Below are positions 1-6,550 of a stretch of DNA of 10,018 nucleotides, piece by piece. Below the pieces are notes generated by a model. The model had not been told where the DNA came from. It did not search any database and saw only the letters and a program-made list of their open reading frames with translations. Made by a program: the position numbers and the translations under genes. Positions within the stretch are counted from its first letter, which is position 1. Each line of letters opens with the position of its first letter. The stretch comes from an uncultured Clostridia bacterium (GTDB taxonomy: Bacteria > Bacillota > Clostridia > Christensenellales > Aristaeellaceae): contig CALGYL010000082.1 in the NCBI GenBank assembly GCA_937934775.1, positions 1 to 10,018 on the forward strand. The letters run 5' to 3'.

Positions 1-649
1 ACCATCCACTTGAGCAAATATAGGATTTTCAGGATCAACCGAAATCTCTGATAGCCTATCACACATAACAAATGGATTTAGACCAATTGTTTCAAGACTG
101 CGCGGAAGGGCAACCGTGGTGAGGTCGTCGCACCCAGAAAACGCATCGTCTCCGATAGACTTAACGCCTTCCGGGATCGTTAGGGAGGTGAGGCTACCGC
201 AATCAAAAAACGCATAGTCTCCGATTCTCTGAACCCCTTCCGGAATCTTAATCTCGGTGAGGCTTTCGCAATCAAAAAACAAATAATCTCCGATCGATTG
301 AACTCCTTTCGGGACCTCAAAGGAGGTGAGGCTGCGGCACCCATAAAACGTATAATCCCCGAGTTCCTTTACGCCATCTGGAACCTTAATGGAGGTGAGG
401 TTTTCACAAACGGTAAACGCATAGCCTCCAATAGACAAAATGTCTGTTGGAACAATATAAGATGCACTTTTTTTCCCTATCGGATAGCTTATCAATTTCT
501 TTTCTGCTTTGTTAAACAGCACACCATCCACTTGAGCAAATATAGGATTTTCAGGATCAACCGAAATCTCTGATAGCTTTCCACACCCCAAAAATGGATT
601 TAAGCCAATTGTTTCAATACTGCGCGGAAGGGCAACCGTGGTCAGGTTG
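1..649 (-). repeat. Direct repeat with 522-bp period inside the LRR gene
   Basis: Bases 1-127 match 523-649 almost exactly at first (the first 53 bases look identical) and then with scattered changes. The offset is 522 bp, exactly 174 codons, so the reading frame is kept. The repeated unit encodes the stretch around ETIGLNPF, LSEISVDPENPIFAQVDG. The left copy is cut by the window edge, so the full unit length is unknown. The pattern fits internal expansion of the gene by unequal recombination. Confidence 0.85.
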
Positions 650-963
650 CTGCACACTCCAAACGCACCGTTTCCGACCGACTGAACCCCTTCCGGCAGC
701 GCGATCCCGAAGAGGCTTTCGCACTGATAAAACGCCTTATCTCCGATGGCGACAACCGGTTGCCCGGAAAGCAACGAAGGAACCGACACACTTTTTTCCT
801 TGCCGACATATTTGGTGATTACAACCCCGCCGTGCTCATCAAGTGTATAGGTGTAATCGCCAGATTGGTGGATCTCTGATTCAGCTGTAGCAAAACCGGA
901 AGTACCCATCGATAGCCCCAAGACCATCAAACCAAAAAGCAAGATGCCAAGCAGTTTCTTCAT
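1..963 (-). CDS. Secreted BspA-like leucine-rich-repeat protein (C-terminus beyond window)
   Basis: The frame is open for 321 codons from ATG at 963 to the window edge, so the C-terminus is missing. GGAGG at 972-976, 8 nt upstream, fixes the start. Residues 1-28 are a signal peptide: MKK, a Leu/Gly-rich hydrophobic core, then a small-residue end near GFATA. The rest is tandem LRR_5 (TpLRR/BspA-type) units of about 23 residues with the pattern LTxxxIPEGVxxIGDxAFxxCxS, most regular at residues 190-285. A longer unit of 174 residues is itself duplicated (see repeat entry). The family is usually surface-exposed or secreted and binds host or partner proteins; that role is family knowledge and no ligand can be read here. 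It lies 33 nt downstream of an orphan LRR C-terminus, and the nearest good promoter is the copy at 1180-1208, so it may be read from there. Assignment to the repeat family is secure. Confidence 0.88.
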   Translation of the reverse strand, partial: MKKLLGILLFGLMVLGLSMGTSGFATAESEIHQSGDYTYTLDEHGGVVITKYVGKEKSVSVPSLLSGQPVVAIGDKAFYQCESLFGIALPEGVQSVGNGAFGVCSNLTTVALPRSIETIGLNPFLGCGKLSEISVDPENPIFAQVDGVLFNKAEKKLISYPIGKKSASYIVPTDILSIGGYAFTVCENLTSIKVPDGVKELGDYTFYGCRSLTSFEVPKGVQSIGDYLFFDCESLTEIKIPEGVQRIGDYAFFDCGSLTSLTIPEGVKSIGDDAFSGCDDLTTVALPRSLETIGLNPFVMCDRLSEISVDPENPIFAQVDG

Positions 964-996
964 AGGATAAACCTCCACATTTCTTCTTGCTTATCG

Positions 997-1170
997 TCAT
1001 GAATTCGTAGGTCTTTCATTTGCATCAGAATACTGATAGGAAATCTTGTTCTCCTTCACCCAAGCATCCGTAGTTGAGCCGCGTACAACCGTCACGTTCG
1101 TCCTCTTGGGGATTGCACTCGGGGAAATTGACGTAAGACTTTCCGGCAGCGTGATAGATTCCTGTTTATA
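997..1170 (-). pseudogene. Orphan C-terminal fragment of a leucine-rich-repeat protein
   Basis: On the minus strand, 57 codons from about 1170 to TGA at 999-997 read YKQESITLPESLTSISPSAI, then a stretch containing NVTVVRGSTTDAWVKEN and ending in RPTNS. This is one LRR_5 unit followed by the usual C-terminal cap of BspA-like proteins, where 'VxxGSxxxxWxKEN' closes the repeat ladder. There is no start codon, ribosome site or signal peptide, and the match to the family begins just after the promoter at 1180-1208. I therefore read it as the 3' end of an LRR gene joined by recombination to the terminase-end module. It sits 33 nt before the complete-start LRR gene at 963, so the two may come from a tandem LRR array. 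Confidence 0.7.
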
Positions 1171-1179
1171 GCTGAGATG

Positions 1180-1208
1180 AGTATAGCACAGTGGCGATTC
1201 TGTGGCAA
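1180..1208 (-). promoter_or_regulatory. Sigma-A promoter, second copy, extended -10
   Basis: On the minus strand TTGCCA (1208-1203), a 17-nt spacer and TATACT (1185-1180), with TG one base before the -10. It begins directly after the TAA of the terminase remnant (1211-1209). The same boxes, spacing and position after terL occur at 1961-1989, although the spacer between them has diverged. That conservation argues the promoter is functional. It faces the LRR fragment and the LRR gene. Confidence 0.7.
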
Positions 1209-1298
1209 TTATAACTGCAGCATACCTCGACTGTCGTAAACTGACCCGCCATCACCTCCGTGGCGGATCGCACGGTCCAGCGCCATGATTGGGCGATC
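1209..1298 (-). pseudogene. Remnant of terminase large subunit, last ~29 codons
   Basis: Read on the minus strand, this gives IMALDRAIRHGG, DGGSVYDSRGMLQL and then TAA at 1211-1209. That is the typical C-terminal end of clostridial-phage terminase large subunits. It is homologous to the end of the terL gene at 1990-2075, roughly three quarters identical at DNA level, but it keeps the frame that the larger copy has lost. Homology stops at about 1298; beyond it the sequence (1299-1359) is unrelated and T-rich on the minus strand. It is a second, older or foreign, terL end and not a gene. Confidence 0.75.
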
Positions 1299-1359
1299 TT
1301 CCCCAAGAAAAACAAAAAGCTTCCGTTTAGGGCATTAAGGTTATCGGTGCTCTCAATCG

Positions 1360-1926
1360 CTAAAAGATGAAGGGAATTAGTTTTTTGGTTTTTGCTCTGT
1401 AATCCTCGTACTTTTTGCCGAATTTGTCGATGAGCACTATCTCCTCGACATGAATTCTGTACATCAATGCAATGGCTGGTAGTAATACGCTAGCGGCAAA
1501 GCATAACCAGTTTTGAGACAGAATTCCGTATCCAATAAAAAACAGGATTATCCCACTATAAGAAGGATGCCTAATGAAGCGATAAGGGCCTTTCTGAATA
1601 ATCGGCTGGTTCCCGTCAATCTCTACCGTTGTCCGAAAGTACTCCCCAAGTATGTGGATTGAAACGTGGCGTAATGTAAATCCCAAAATGGCCAAGACAG
1701 TCCCTAGCGGCAACAAAAAAGGCGCATTGATATATAGGGAATTTGTCGATGGAATCACCATGAACAAAGCGGATAATAGAGCGCCTTCCGTGCAAATAAA
1801 ATTCAGTACCCTGGTCATCTTATCTGATTGTGTTGAACCTTTGGCATTTCTTTTATCCCGCAAGAGAAGAAGTCCTTCAACAGTGGACCAGATTATAGCA
1901 AAGGTCAAGACAACAAACATATTCAT
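1360..1926 (-). CDS. ICMT/PEMT-family membrane methyltransferase
   Basis: 188 residues. The start is the ATG at 1926 (MNMFVVLTF), with GGAG 10 nt upstream. The frame is open further up to 1989, but that part overlaps the promoter and the terL end. The protein is hydrophobic, with about four or five membrane segments (near residues 2-20, 45-60, 68-85 and 135-160). The C-terminal half carries the family core GPYRFIRHPSYSG (about residues 113-125), then RIHVEEIVLIDKFGKKYEDY near 158-177. This is the isoprenylcysteine carboxyl methyltransferase / phospholipid methyltransferase fold, which uses S-adenosylmethionine at the membrane face. Bacterial members have varied or unknown substrates, so none is assigned. 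It has its own promoter (1961-1989) directly after terL, like a phage moron, and no clear terminator follows. Confidence 0.85.
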   Translation of the reverse strand: MNMFVVLTFAIIWSTVEGLLLLRDKRNAKGSTQSDKMTRVLNFICTEGALLSALFMVIPSTNSLYINAPFLLPLGTVLAILGFTLRHVSIHILGEYFRTTVEIDGNQPIIQKGPYRFIRHPSYSGIILFFIGYGILSQNWLCFAASVLLPAIALMYRIHVEEIVLIDKFGKKYEDYRAKTKKLIPFIF

Positions 1927-1960
1927 TGATGTCTGCTCCACATAGTAATCTTTGCAGTTT

Positions 1961-1989
1961 AGTATAGCACACTGGAGGCGCAATGGCAA
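1961..1989 (-). promoter_or_regulatory. Sigma-A promoter for the methyltransferase gene, extended -10
   Basis: On the minus strand TTGCCA (1989-1984), 17 nt, TATACT (1966-1961), with an upstream TG. The -35 box follows directly on the ancestral terL stop TAA at 1992-1990. The predicted start of transcription is about 25-30 nt before the methyltransferase ATG at 1926. The same promoter, at the same distance from a terL end, is found at 1180-1208. Confidence 0.75.
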
Positions 1990-2014
1990 TTATAGCTGTA
2001 AAAGCCCCCGACTA

Positions 2015-3589
2015 TCATACACAGACCCTCCCTCGCCCCCCGTGCCGGATCGCCCGGTCCAGCGCCATGATGGTCGCCACGACTCCGTCGATCTTCTCCG
2101 TGGATTTCTCCTTGTCGGCTTTGATGTTGCCGGCTGGGTCGGTCCGGATCGCCACGTTGTCCACCATCCACCGGAGCACCGGGTGCCCGCCGTGGGCCAG
2201 CTTCTTCTCCAGCGTCAGCTTCATAAGCTCTTTTGTCGGAGGCGACATGTCCTTGTAGCCCTGGCCGAAGGGAACGACAGTGAAACCCAGCCCCTCGAGG
2301 TTCTGCGTCATCTGCACCGCGCCCCACCGGTCGAAGGCGATCTCCTGGATGTTGTACTTCGTGCCCAGTTCCTCGATGAATTCCTCAATGAACCCATAGT
2401 GCACGACGTTCCCCTCCGTGGTGAACACGTACCCCTGCTTGGCCCAGATGTCGTAGGGAACGTGATCGCGGCGGACGCGGAGATCCACATTTTCCTCTGG
2501 CAGCCAGAAGAACGGTAGAATTTCATACTTGCCCTCTTCGTCCTCCGGAGGGAACACCAGCACGAACGCCGTGATGTCGGTAGTGGAGGAAAGGTCGAGA
2601 CCGCCGTAGCAGACGTGCCCGCGTAGGCCCTCCGGGTCCACCGGGAACGCGCAGGCGTCCCATTTGTCCATAGGCATCCAGCGAACAGTGGTGCTGGTCC
2701 ATTGGCAGAGGAAGAACTGGCGAAACTGCATTTCCTCAGCGGGGTTCTGCTTGGCGCTCTCGCAGGCGGCGCGGTAGAATTCGGGGTCCACGGTCTTTCC
2801 CAGTGAGGGGTTGACGCTGCGCCACACCTTCGGATCGGTCCAGTCGGCTTCCGTTGGCGCGCCGTACACCACCGGGTAGAAGGTGGAATCGTGCTTTCGT
2901 CCTTCGAGGATGTCCGTCGCTTTTGAATGAACTTCGTAGCAGATGCTGTTCTTATCGGAACCGGCCGTGGTGATGACGAAATTGAGCGGCTGCTTGCGGG
3001 CCGCGCCGGACCCCTTCGTCATCACGTCGAACAGCTTTCGGTTCGGCTGGCCGAGTAACTCGTCGAAGATGCAGGCGTGAACGTTGTAGCCATACTTGGA
3101 GGCGACCTCGGAGGAGAGTGCCTGGTAGATGCTGCGGGTGGGCGTGTAAACCAGCCGTTTCTGGCTCTCTACGATCTTGATGCGCTTGAGCAGCGCCGGG
3201 CTTTGGAGCACCATGTCCTTCGCCACATCGAATACGATGCTGGCCTGTGCGCGGTCGTTTGCGCAGCCGTAGATTTCAGCGCCTTCTTCCTCGTCCGCGC
3301 AGAGCATGTACAACGCGACGGCTGCGGCCAGTTCGCTCTTTCCGGCCTTTTTGCAGATTTCAACGAAGGCCGTATTGAACTGCCGGTAGCCGTTTCCCTT
3401 CACGACGCCGAACAGGTCCCGGATGATCTGCTCCTGCCAGTCGAACAGCAGGAACGGCTGACCCGCCCACACGCCCTTGGTGTGCTTGAGGCTTTGGATG
3501 AAAGCGACAGCATGATCGGCGCGAGCCTTATCGTAATGGGAGGCGGGCAGCATGAATTCCGTGGGCTGGAACCGCTTCGTGCGTGCCAA
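2015..3589 (-). CDS. terL: Phage terminase large subunit, C-terminus frameshifted
   Basis: 524 residues from TTG at 3589, chosen because AAAGGAG ends 7 nt upstream and the family N-terminus (RFQPTEF, then HYDKARADHAVAFIQSLKHT) follows at once. A longer in-frame start at 3715 would run through the DUF4314 stop and a terminator. The ATPase half has a variant Walker A CKKAGKS (79-85) and Walker B ACIFDE (172-177). The nuclease half has acidic residues in GGLDLSSTTD (D332), AFDRW (D420) and KIDGVVA (D501). It cuts concatemeric phage DNA and drives it into the prohead. The C-terminus reads HGGRGRVCV-stop. Removing one G from the G6 run (C6 at 2036-2041) restores GGEGGSVYDSRGLLQL and a stop at 1990, matching the remnant at 1209-1298. 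No portal or capsid gene follows, so the prophage is incomplete. Confidence 0.93.
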   Translation of the reverse strand: MARTKRFQPTEFMLPASHYDKARADHAVAFIQSLKHTKGVWAGQPFLLFDWQEQIIRDLFGVVKGNGYRQFNTAFVEICKKAGKSELAAAVALYMLCADEEEGAEIYGCANDRAQASIVFDVAKDMVLQSPALLKRIKIVESQKRLVYTPTRSIYQALSSEVASKYGYNVHACIFDELLGQPNRKLFDVMTKGSGAARKQPLNFVITTAGSDKNSICYEVHSKATDILEGRKHDSTFYPVVYGAPTEADWTDPKVWRSVNPSLGKTVDPEFYRAACESAKQNPAEEMQFRQFFLCQWTSTTVRWMPMDKWDACAFPVDPEGLRGHVCYGGLDLSSTTDITAFVLVFPPEDEEGKYEILPFFWLPEENVDLRVRRDHVPYDIWAKQGYVFTTEGNVVHYGFIEEFIEELGTKYNIQEIAFDRWGAVQMTQNLEGLGFTVVPFGQGYKDMSPPTKELMKLTLEKKLAHGGHPVLRWMVDNVAIRTDPAGNIKADKEKSTEKIDGVVATIMALDRAIRHGGRGRVCV

Positions 3590-3617
3590 ACGCAGTCTCC
3601 TTTCCAAAATGGGCAAC

Positions 3618-3639
3618 AAAAAAGCGGCTTGCGCCGCTT
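3618..3639 (-). terminator. Intrinsic terminator between the DUF4314 gene and terL
   Basis: On the minus strand AAGCGGC, tetraloop GCAA, GCCGCTT, with six consecutive T at the end (3623-3618): a 7-bp GC-rich stem with a GNRA loop and a U-tract. It lies 16 nt after the DUF4314 stop (3655) and about 28 nt before the terL TTG. It should reduce read-through into terL, which is unusual inside a packaging operon. Confidence 0.75.
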
Positions 3640-3654
3640 GAAGATCACTTTGGA

Positions 3655-3879
3655 TTACAGCTTGCGGATCATGTCCGCGCCATATGCTGCGCCCAGCGTC
3701 GACCCGTTGTCCCATTGGATGTGGACGGTCCCGATATCGTCCACCGCGATGACCGCGCCCTCATCGCCGGGCTGAAGCTTCGTGTACGGATCATCCATCC
3801 GGACCAGCGCCACCCGCGTGCCCTCGGGATAGATGCGGCGGAGGCTCTCGACCACCGCGCGGGAAGGAAAGCCGTTCAT
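3655..3879 (-). CDS. DUF4314 family protein
   Basis: 74 residues from ATG at 3879, with a G-rich site (GAGGGGG) about 8 nt upstream. The sequence MNGFPSRAVVESLRRIYPEG, TRVALVRMDDPYTKLQPGDEG, then WDNGSTLGAAYGADMIRKL matches the DUF4314 pattern I know: a short N-terminal helix, a TRVxLVxMDDP strand, a GxxGxVxxVDDxGxxxxxWDNGS core, and a final RKL. The fold resembles small SH3-like beta barrels and no function is established. These genes are common in phage and conjugative-element clusters of Firmicutes. The start is 13 nt after the end of the 97-residue gene, so the two are probably cotranscribed, and a terminator follows at 3618-3639. Confidence 0.82.
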   Translation of the reverse strand: MNGFPSRAVVESLRRIYPEGTRVALVRMDDPYTKLQPGDEGAVIAVDDIGTVHIQWDNGSTLGAAYGADMIRKL

Positions 3880-3892
3880 CTGCGGCACCCCC

Positions 3893-4186
3893 TCAATACT
3901 CGCTGGGGAAAAGCAGCGTTGTGGCGCTGTGGTCCCACTCGGTGATGATCCAGAGCTTCCAGGCGGCGTGCTCCGCGTTCTCGTATGCGGCGAAGATGCG
4001 GTTGTCGTGGTTCTTGAGCGCGTCCTCGTTCTGTCTCTTATCGCTCTCGCACATCTCACCCCAATCGCCGGAGATGAACCGCTTGAGCGACCGGCGCGCA
4101 AATACCGAAAAGGCTGGATTCTCACCCATCATGTCGGCCACGCCCCGCGTCGCCACCAACTGCCCGAGCTCAAACTTTGCTTGCAT
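3893..4186 (-). CDS. Conserved mobile-element protein, function unknown
   Basis: 97 residues. The ATG at 4186 (MQAKFELGQLVATRGVADMM) has GGAGG 9 nt upstream, which favours it over the in-frame ATG at 4237. Visible features are an N-terminal LGQLVATRGVAD block, a basic LKRFISGDWGEM segment, a central acidic and polar stretch (CESDKRQNEDALKNHD), and a C-terminal WIITEWDHSATTLLFPSEY that looks like paired beta strands. I recognise the overall pattern as a small protein widespread in Firmicute phages and integrative elements, but I know no experimentally supported role. It has no membrane segment or signal. It is spaced for an operon with DUF4314 (13 nt) and follows the ParB-methyltransferase gene by 62 nt. 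Confidence 0.8.
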   Translation of the reverse strand: MQAKFELGQLVATRGVADMMGENPAFSVFARRSLKRFISGDWGEMCESDKRQNEDALKNHDNRIFAAYENAEHAAWKLWIITEWDHSATTLLFPSEY

Positions 4187-4248
4187 GTCCCGCAACCTCC
4201 TTCTGAAGTGACAGGACTGTACTCTGAAACCGGTCAAAAAGGAAGCTA

Positions 4249-5544
4249 TTACGCCTCGATTTGCTCAGCTTTTTCCCCGGTGAACTGCTCCCACCGACGC
4301 ACAATCAGGTCGCAATGCATCGCGTCTGCCTCGATGGCACGGCAGACGCGCCCACTCTGTTCGGCGGCGATGATCGTTGTGCCGAGGCCCGCGAAGGGGT
4401 CCAGAATCACGCCGTTCGCATCGGAGTGCATCTTGAGGCAGCGCCACGGAAGTTCCACCGGGATCTGCGGTTCGCTGTCCTTATCGCGCCGGACGGCGGG
4501 GATCTCCCACACGCCGGCATAGCCCCATTTGCGGCGCTCGTCTTGGGTGAGCCTCCGCACGAATTGGAAGGCGTGGGAAGCGAAGGCCGACACCCAGGTA
4601 TACTCCTGGTCATTGTAGGAGTCCATCTCATGTCCGGAGAACGCCGCCACGGTATCGTATTGTGGCGCAGGCTTTGTGGACGCGAGCTGCAACGGACCGG
4701 CGCCGGGTGCGCCTCCGGCCATCTTCCAGACGCGAATCCACAATGGGCGGTAGTTCGCGTCCGCGAACAGCCGGATGGAGTGGAAGCCGGTCGGCTCGAT
4801 GAATTGGCTCCCAGTCTTCATGAGGTCGGTCGTCTGCCAACAGATGATGTCCGCGTACCGGGTGAGGTGCTTGATGACACCGCTCATGCGTTCCAGCCAC
4901 GGTTCGATGCCGTCTCTGGCGTATGCCTTGGAATCGACGGCCGGCAAGGTGATCGCGCATTGTGCGCGCTCGGCACCCATGAGCCGCTCGTAGCTCGCCG
5001 CCTCGGCCGGATCGCCGCACAGGAGCAGGTGATCGCCCAGCCGCCAGAGGTCGCCGGCGTGAGAGGTGGCGCCGCCCGAAGCCTCGATGTCCTTCCGCGC
5101 TTCGTCGGCGTCGAAATCGTCCTCCACGGCGTCCTTGGAGTAGAATTTGTTGAGCAACGCGTCTATTTCGGCAGCGTCGAAGCCGGTCAGCGACACATCG
5201 AAAGCCTCGGCGTCGAAGTCTGCCATGAGGGAGGCCAGCTTGGATTCGTCCCAATCGCCCTGGATTTTGTTGAGGGCGACGTTCAGCGCCTTCTCGCGCT
5301 GCGGGTCGAGATCGACCACCACGCAGTCGATTTCGGTGTGGCCCAGGTCCTGCAGCACCTTGAGGCGTTGATGGCCGCCGATTACGTTACCCGTGCGAGC
5401 GTTCCATATGACCGGCTCTACGTACCCAAACTCGGCGATGGAACGCTTGAGCCTTTCATATTCCTTGTCGTCGGGTTTCAAGTCCTTGCGCGGATTGTAC
5501 GCCGCTGGATTGAGCCGACCGGCGGGGATCTTCTGAATGTCCAT
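4249..5544 (-). CDS. ParB-like domain fused to DNA methyltransferase, motif IV altered
   Basis: 431 residues from ATG at 5544, with AGGAG a few nt upstream. Residues 1-95 are a ParB/Srx-type domain: IPAGRLNPAAYNPRK, then the signature NVIGGHQR (53-60). A charged linker (about 137-160) leads to an amino-methyltransferase domain with GDLWRLGDHLLLCGD (164-178), a long central region, and the AdoMet-binding motif I DPFAGLGTT (382-390) near the C-terminus. That order (IV before I) is the beta class for N4-cytosine or N6-adenine methylation. Such fusions are common just upstream of phage terminase genes and probably modify phage DNA. The oddity is that the catalytic (D/N/S)PP(Y/F/W) tetrapeptide expected near residue 200 reads ITLPAVDSKAY, so activity is doubtful. 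The fold assignment is firm; active methylation is not. Confidence 0.88.
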   Translation of the reverse strand: MDIQKIPAGRLNPAAYNPRKDLKPDDKEYERLKRSIAEFGYVEPVIWNARTGNVIGGHQRLKVLQDLGHTEIDCVVVDLDPQREKALNVALNKIQGDWDESKLASLMADFDAEAFDVSLTGFDAAEIDALLNKFYSKDAVEDDFDADEARKDIEASGGATSHAGDLWRLGDHLLLCGDPAEAASYERLMGAERAQCAITLPAVDSKAYARDGIEPWLERMSGVIKHLTRYADIICWQTTDLMKTGSQFIEPTGFHSIRLFADANYRPLWIRVWKMAGGAPGAGPLQLASTKPAPQYDTVAAFSGHEMDSYNDQEYTWVSAFASHAFQFVRRLTQDERRKWGYAGVWEIPAVRRDKDSEPQIPVELPWRCLKMHSDANGVILDPFAGLGTTIIAAEQSGRVCRAIEADAMHCDLIVRRWEQFTGEKAEQIEA

Positions 5545-5653
5545 GACCTCTCCTGTCTTGCGGGTATGAATTGGAGCGCGGAGAACGGAGTTGCACCGTC
5601 ACTTCCCACCGGTTGGTGGGTGGTCTACTGTTAACCCATCCGCGCATGAAAAT

Positions 5654-5671
5654 GCCGGGAATCATCCCGGC
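5654..5671 (-). terminator. Terminator-like hairpin overlapping the end of a phage gene
   Basis: Perfect 7-bp inverted repeat GCCGGGA / TCCCGGC with a 4-nt loop. On the minus strand it is followed by ATTTTCAT, a weak U-tract. It overlaps the TGA stop (5664-5662) of the gene upstream and stands about 110 nt before the ParB-methyltransferase start, so it may partly insulate that gene. Confidence 0.5.
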
Positions 5672-6021
5672 GTGGTGATGGAATGCCGCTCCGCCTGTGT
5701 GACCTTTTCGCCCCTGTACATCCCCGCGCCCAACTCATCGATCTTCGAGAAGTGAATGATGGGCACCGTCAACCGATCGCGGCAGGACGGGTCAATGAAG
5801 TACATGTACCTGAGCTGGAAGCCGGGGATGGGCTTGGCGCCCACGTAGTCCAGATACTTCTTGAAATTGTAGGTGCCGCCCGTCACGTCGAAAAACGTCA
5901 GCCCATTCAACTCCCGGCGTGGTGTGGTGGGATTCGAGGCCAGTGTCATCTTGTGGATACGGGTCCCGTCGGGCAGCTCCGCGAGATTCAGGTTTTCCTT
6001 GATGCCCGTCAGTATGATGTA
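5662..6021 (-). pseudogene. 5'-truncated phage-type protein gene, family not recognised
   Basis: The minus-strand frame is open from 6021, just after a TAG at 6024-6022, to TGA at 5664-5662, about 119 codons. It begins TGIKENLNLAELPDGTRIHK and continues through NGLTFFDVTGGTYNFKKYLD, GFQLRYMYFIDPSCRD and RLTVPIIHFSKIDELGAGMY. The strong mixed alpha/beta pattern and high GC mark it as a real coding sequence of the phage block. The first ATG (5949) lacks a ribosome site, and coding character continues upstream of it to about 6013, where composition drops sharply and a foreign gene starts on the other strand. I therefore read it as truncated by an insertion or deletion junction. I cannot name the family. 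A product of 95 residues from 5949 is possible but unlikely. Confidence 0.6.
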
Positions 6022-6550
6022 CTATTTTACTCAGCTCTTAGAAAAGCTAGGACGAGTATATCTCGACAGAAAATGGACCATTTGCCCATCTGGCGGGATT
6101 GATAAAATACAGAGCTTTGTATCGCTGTTTGGCGGAAATGCTTTGAAAGTGGCATCGCTGACCGATTACCACGAAGGTGACCGCAATAAAATTTCGCATT
6201 TGAAACAATCGGGAATTCTTCGTGTCGGCAATATATTCTTGGCGTGTGATTATACTGGATTTCAAACAAGTGATATAGAAGATATGATAGGCGACGCTCC
6301 ATATCTCAAATTGATAAACACTTGTTATGGACTTAGCGACAACAATAGAATAAAACATGCCGGTAGTTTAGATGGTAAGATACTAAGCTTCGTTGAAGAT
6401 GCTATGAGCAGGATAGAGGGAGTGCGCTTCAACCATTATGCTCCAAGTGAGTTTCTTCTAAGGCATCCGGACATTTGGGAGAGCGACGACATCAAGGACG
6501 CCCTAGATCGCTTCGAACGCTTATTCAAAGACCTAAATGCGCTTTTATAA
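6014..6550 (+). pseudogene. C-terminal TOPRIM part of an OLD-family nuclease, 5' end lost
   Basis: From ATG 6014 (or 6017) the frame gives 178 residues ending in TAA at 6550. Residues 3-45 (YYFTQLLEKLGRVYL, KWTICPSGGIDKIQSFVSLFGG) and 46-56 (VASLTDYHEGD) match the C-terminal TOPRIM region of OLD-type ATP-dependent nucleases, where a 'PxGGIDKxxxFVxLFG' block precedes the metal-binding 'LTDxxxxG' strand. The rest (YTGFQTSDIEDM, RFNHYAPSEFLLRHPDIW) follows the family end. The whole N-terminal ABC ATPase and the first TOPRIM acidic motif are absent. There is no ribosome site at 6014, and the start coincides with the end of the truncated phage gene on the opposite strand. It is AT-rich, unlike the phage block. 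The family call is fairly secure, and the gene is almost certainly non-functional. Confidence 0.7.

Noticed and set aside
190..450. Evenly spaced similar units of about 69 bp, at first CRISPR-like
   Set aside because: They are in-frame leucine-rich repeats of 23 residues that vary at codon level; no identical repeats with unique spacers.
1926..1989. Upstream extension of the methyltransferase frame to ATG 1989
   Set aside because: The extra 21 codons run through the promoter, upstream of the likely transcript start, and lack family similarity; ATG 1926 has the ribosome site.
3077..3775. 232-codon plus-strand frame
   Set aside because: Antisense shadow of terL; no motif and no ribosome site.
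4261..5634. 457-codon open frame on the plus strand
   Set aside because: It is fully antisense to the ParB-methyltransferase gene, whose motifs are clear; long antisense frames are common in GC-rich coding DNA. Its translation shows no family pattern.
5456..5665. Short minus-strand frame starting MIPGIFMRGW
   Set aside because: Most of it overlaps the N-terminus of the ParB-methyltransferase in another frame, and the start lies in the hairpin at 5654-5671.
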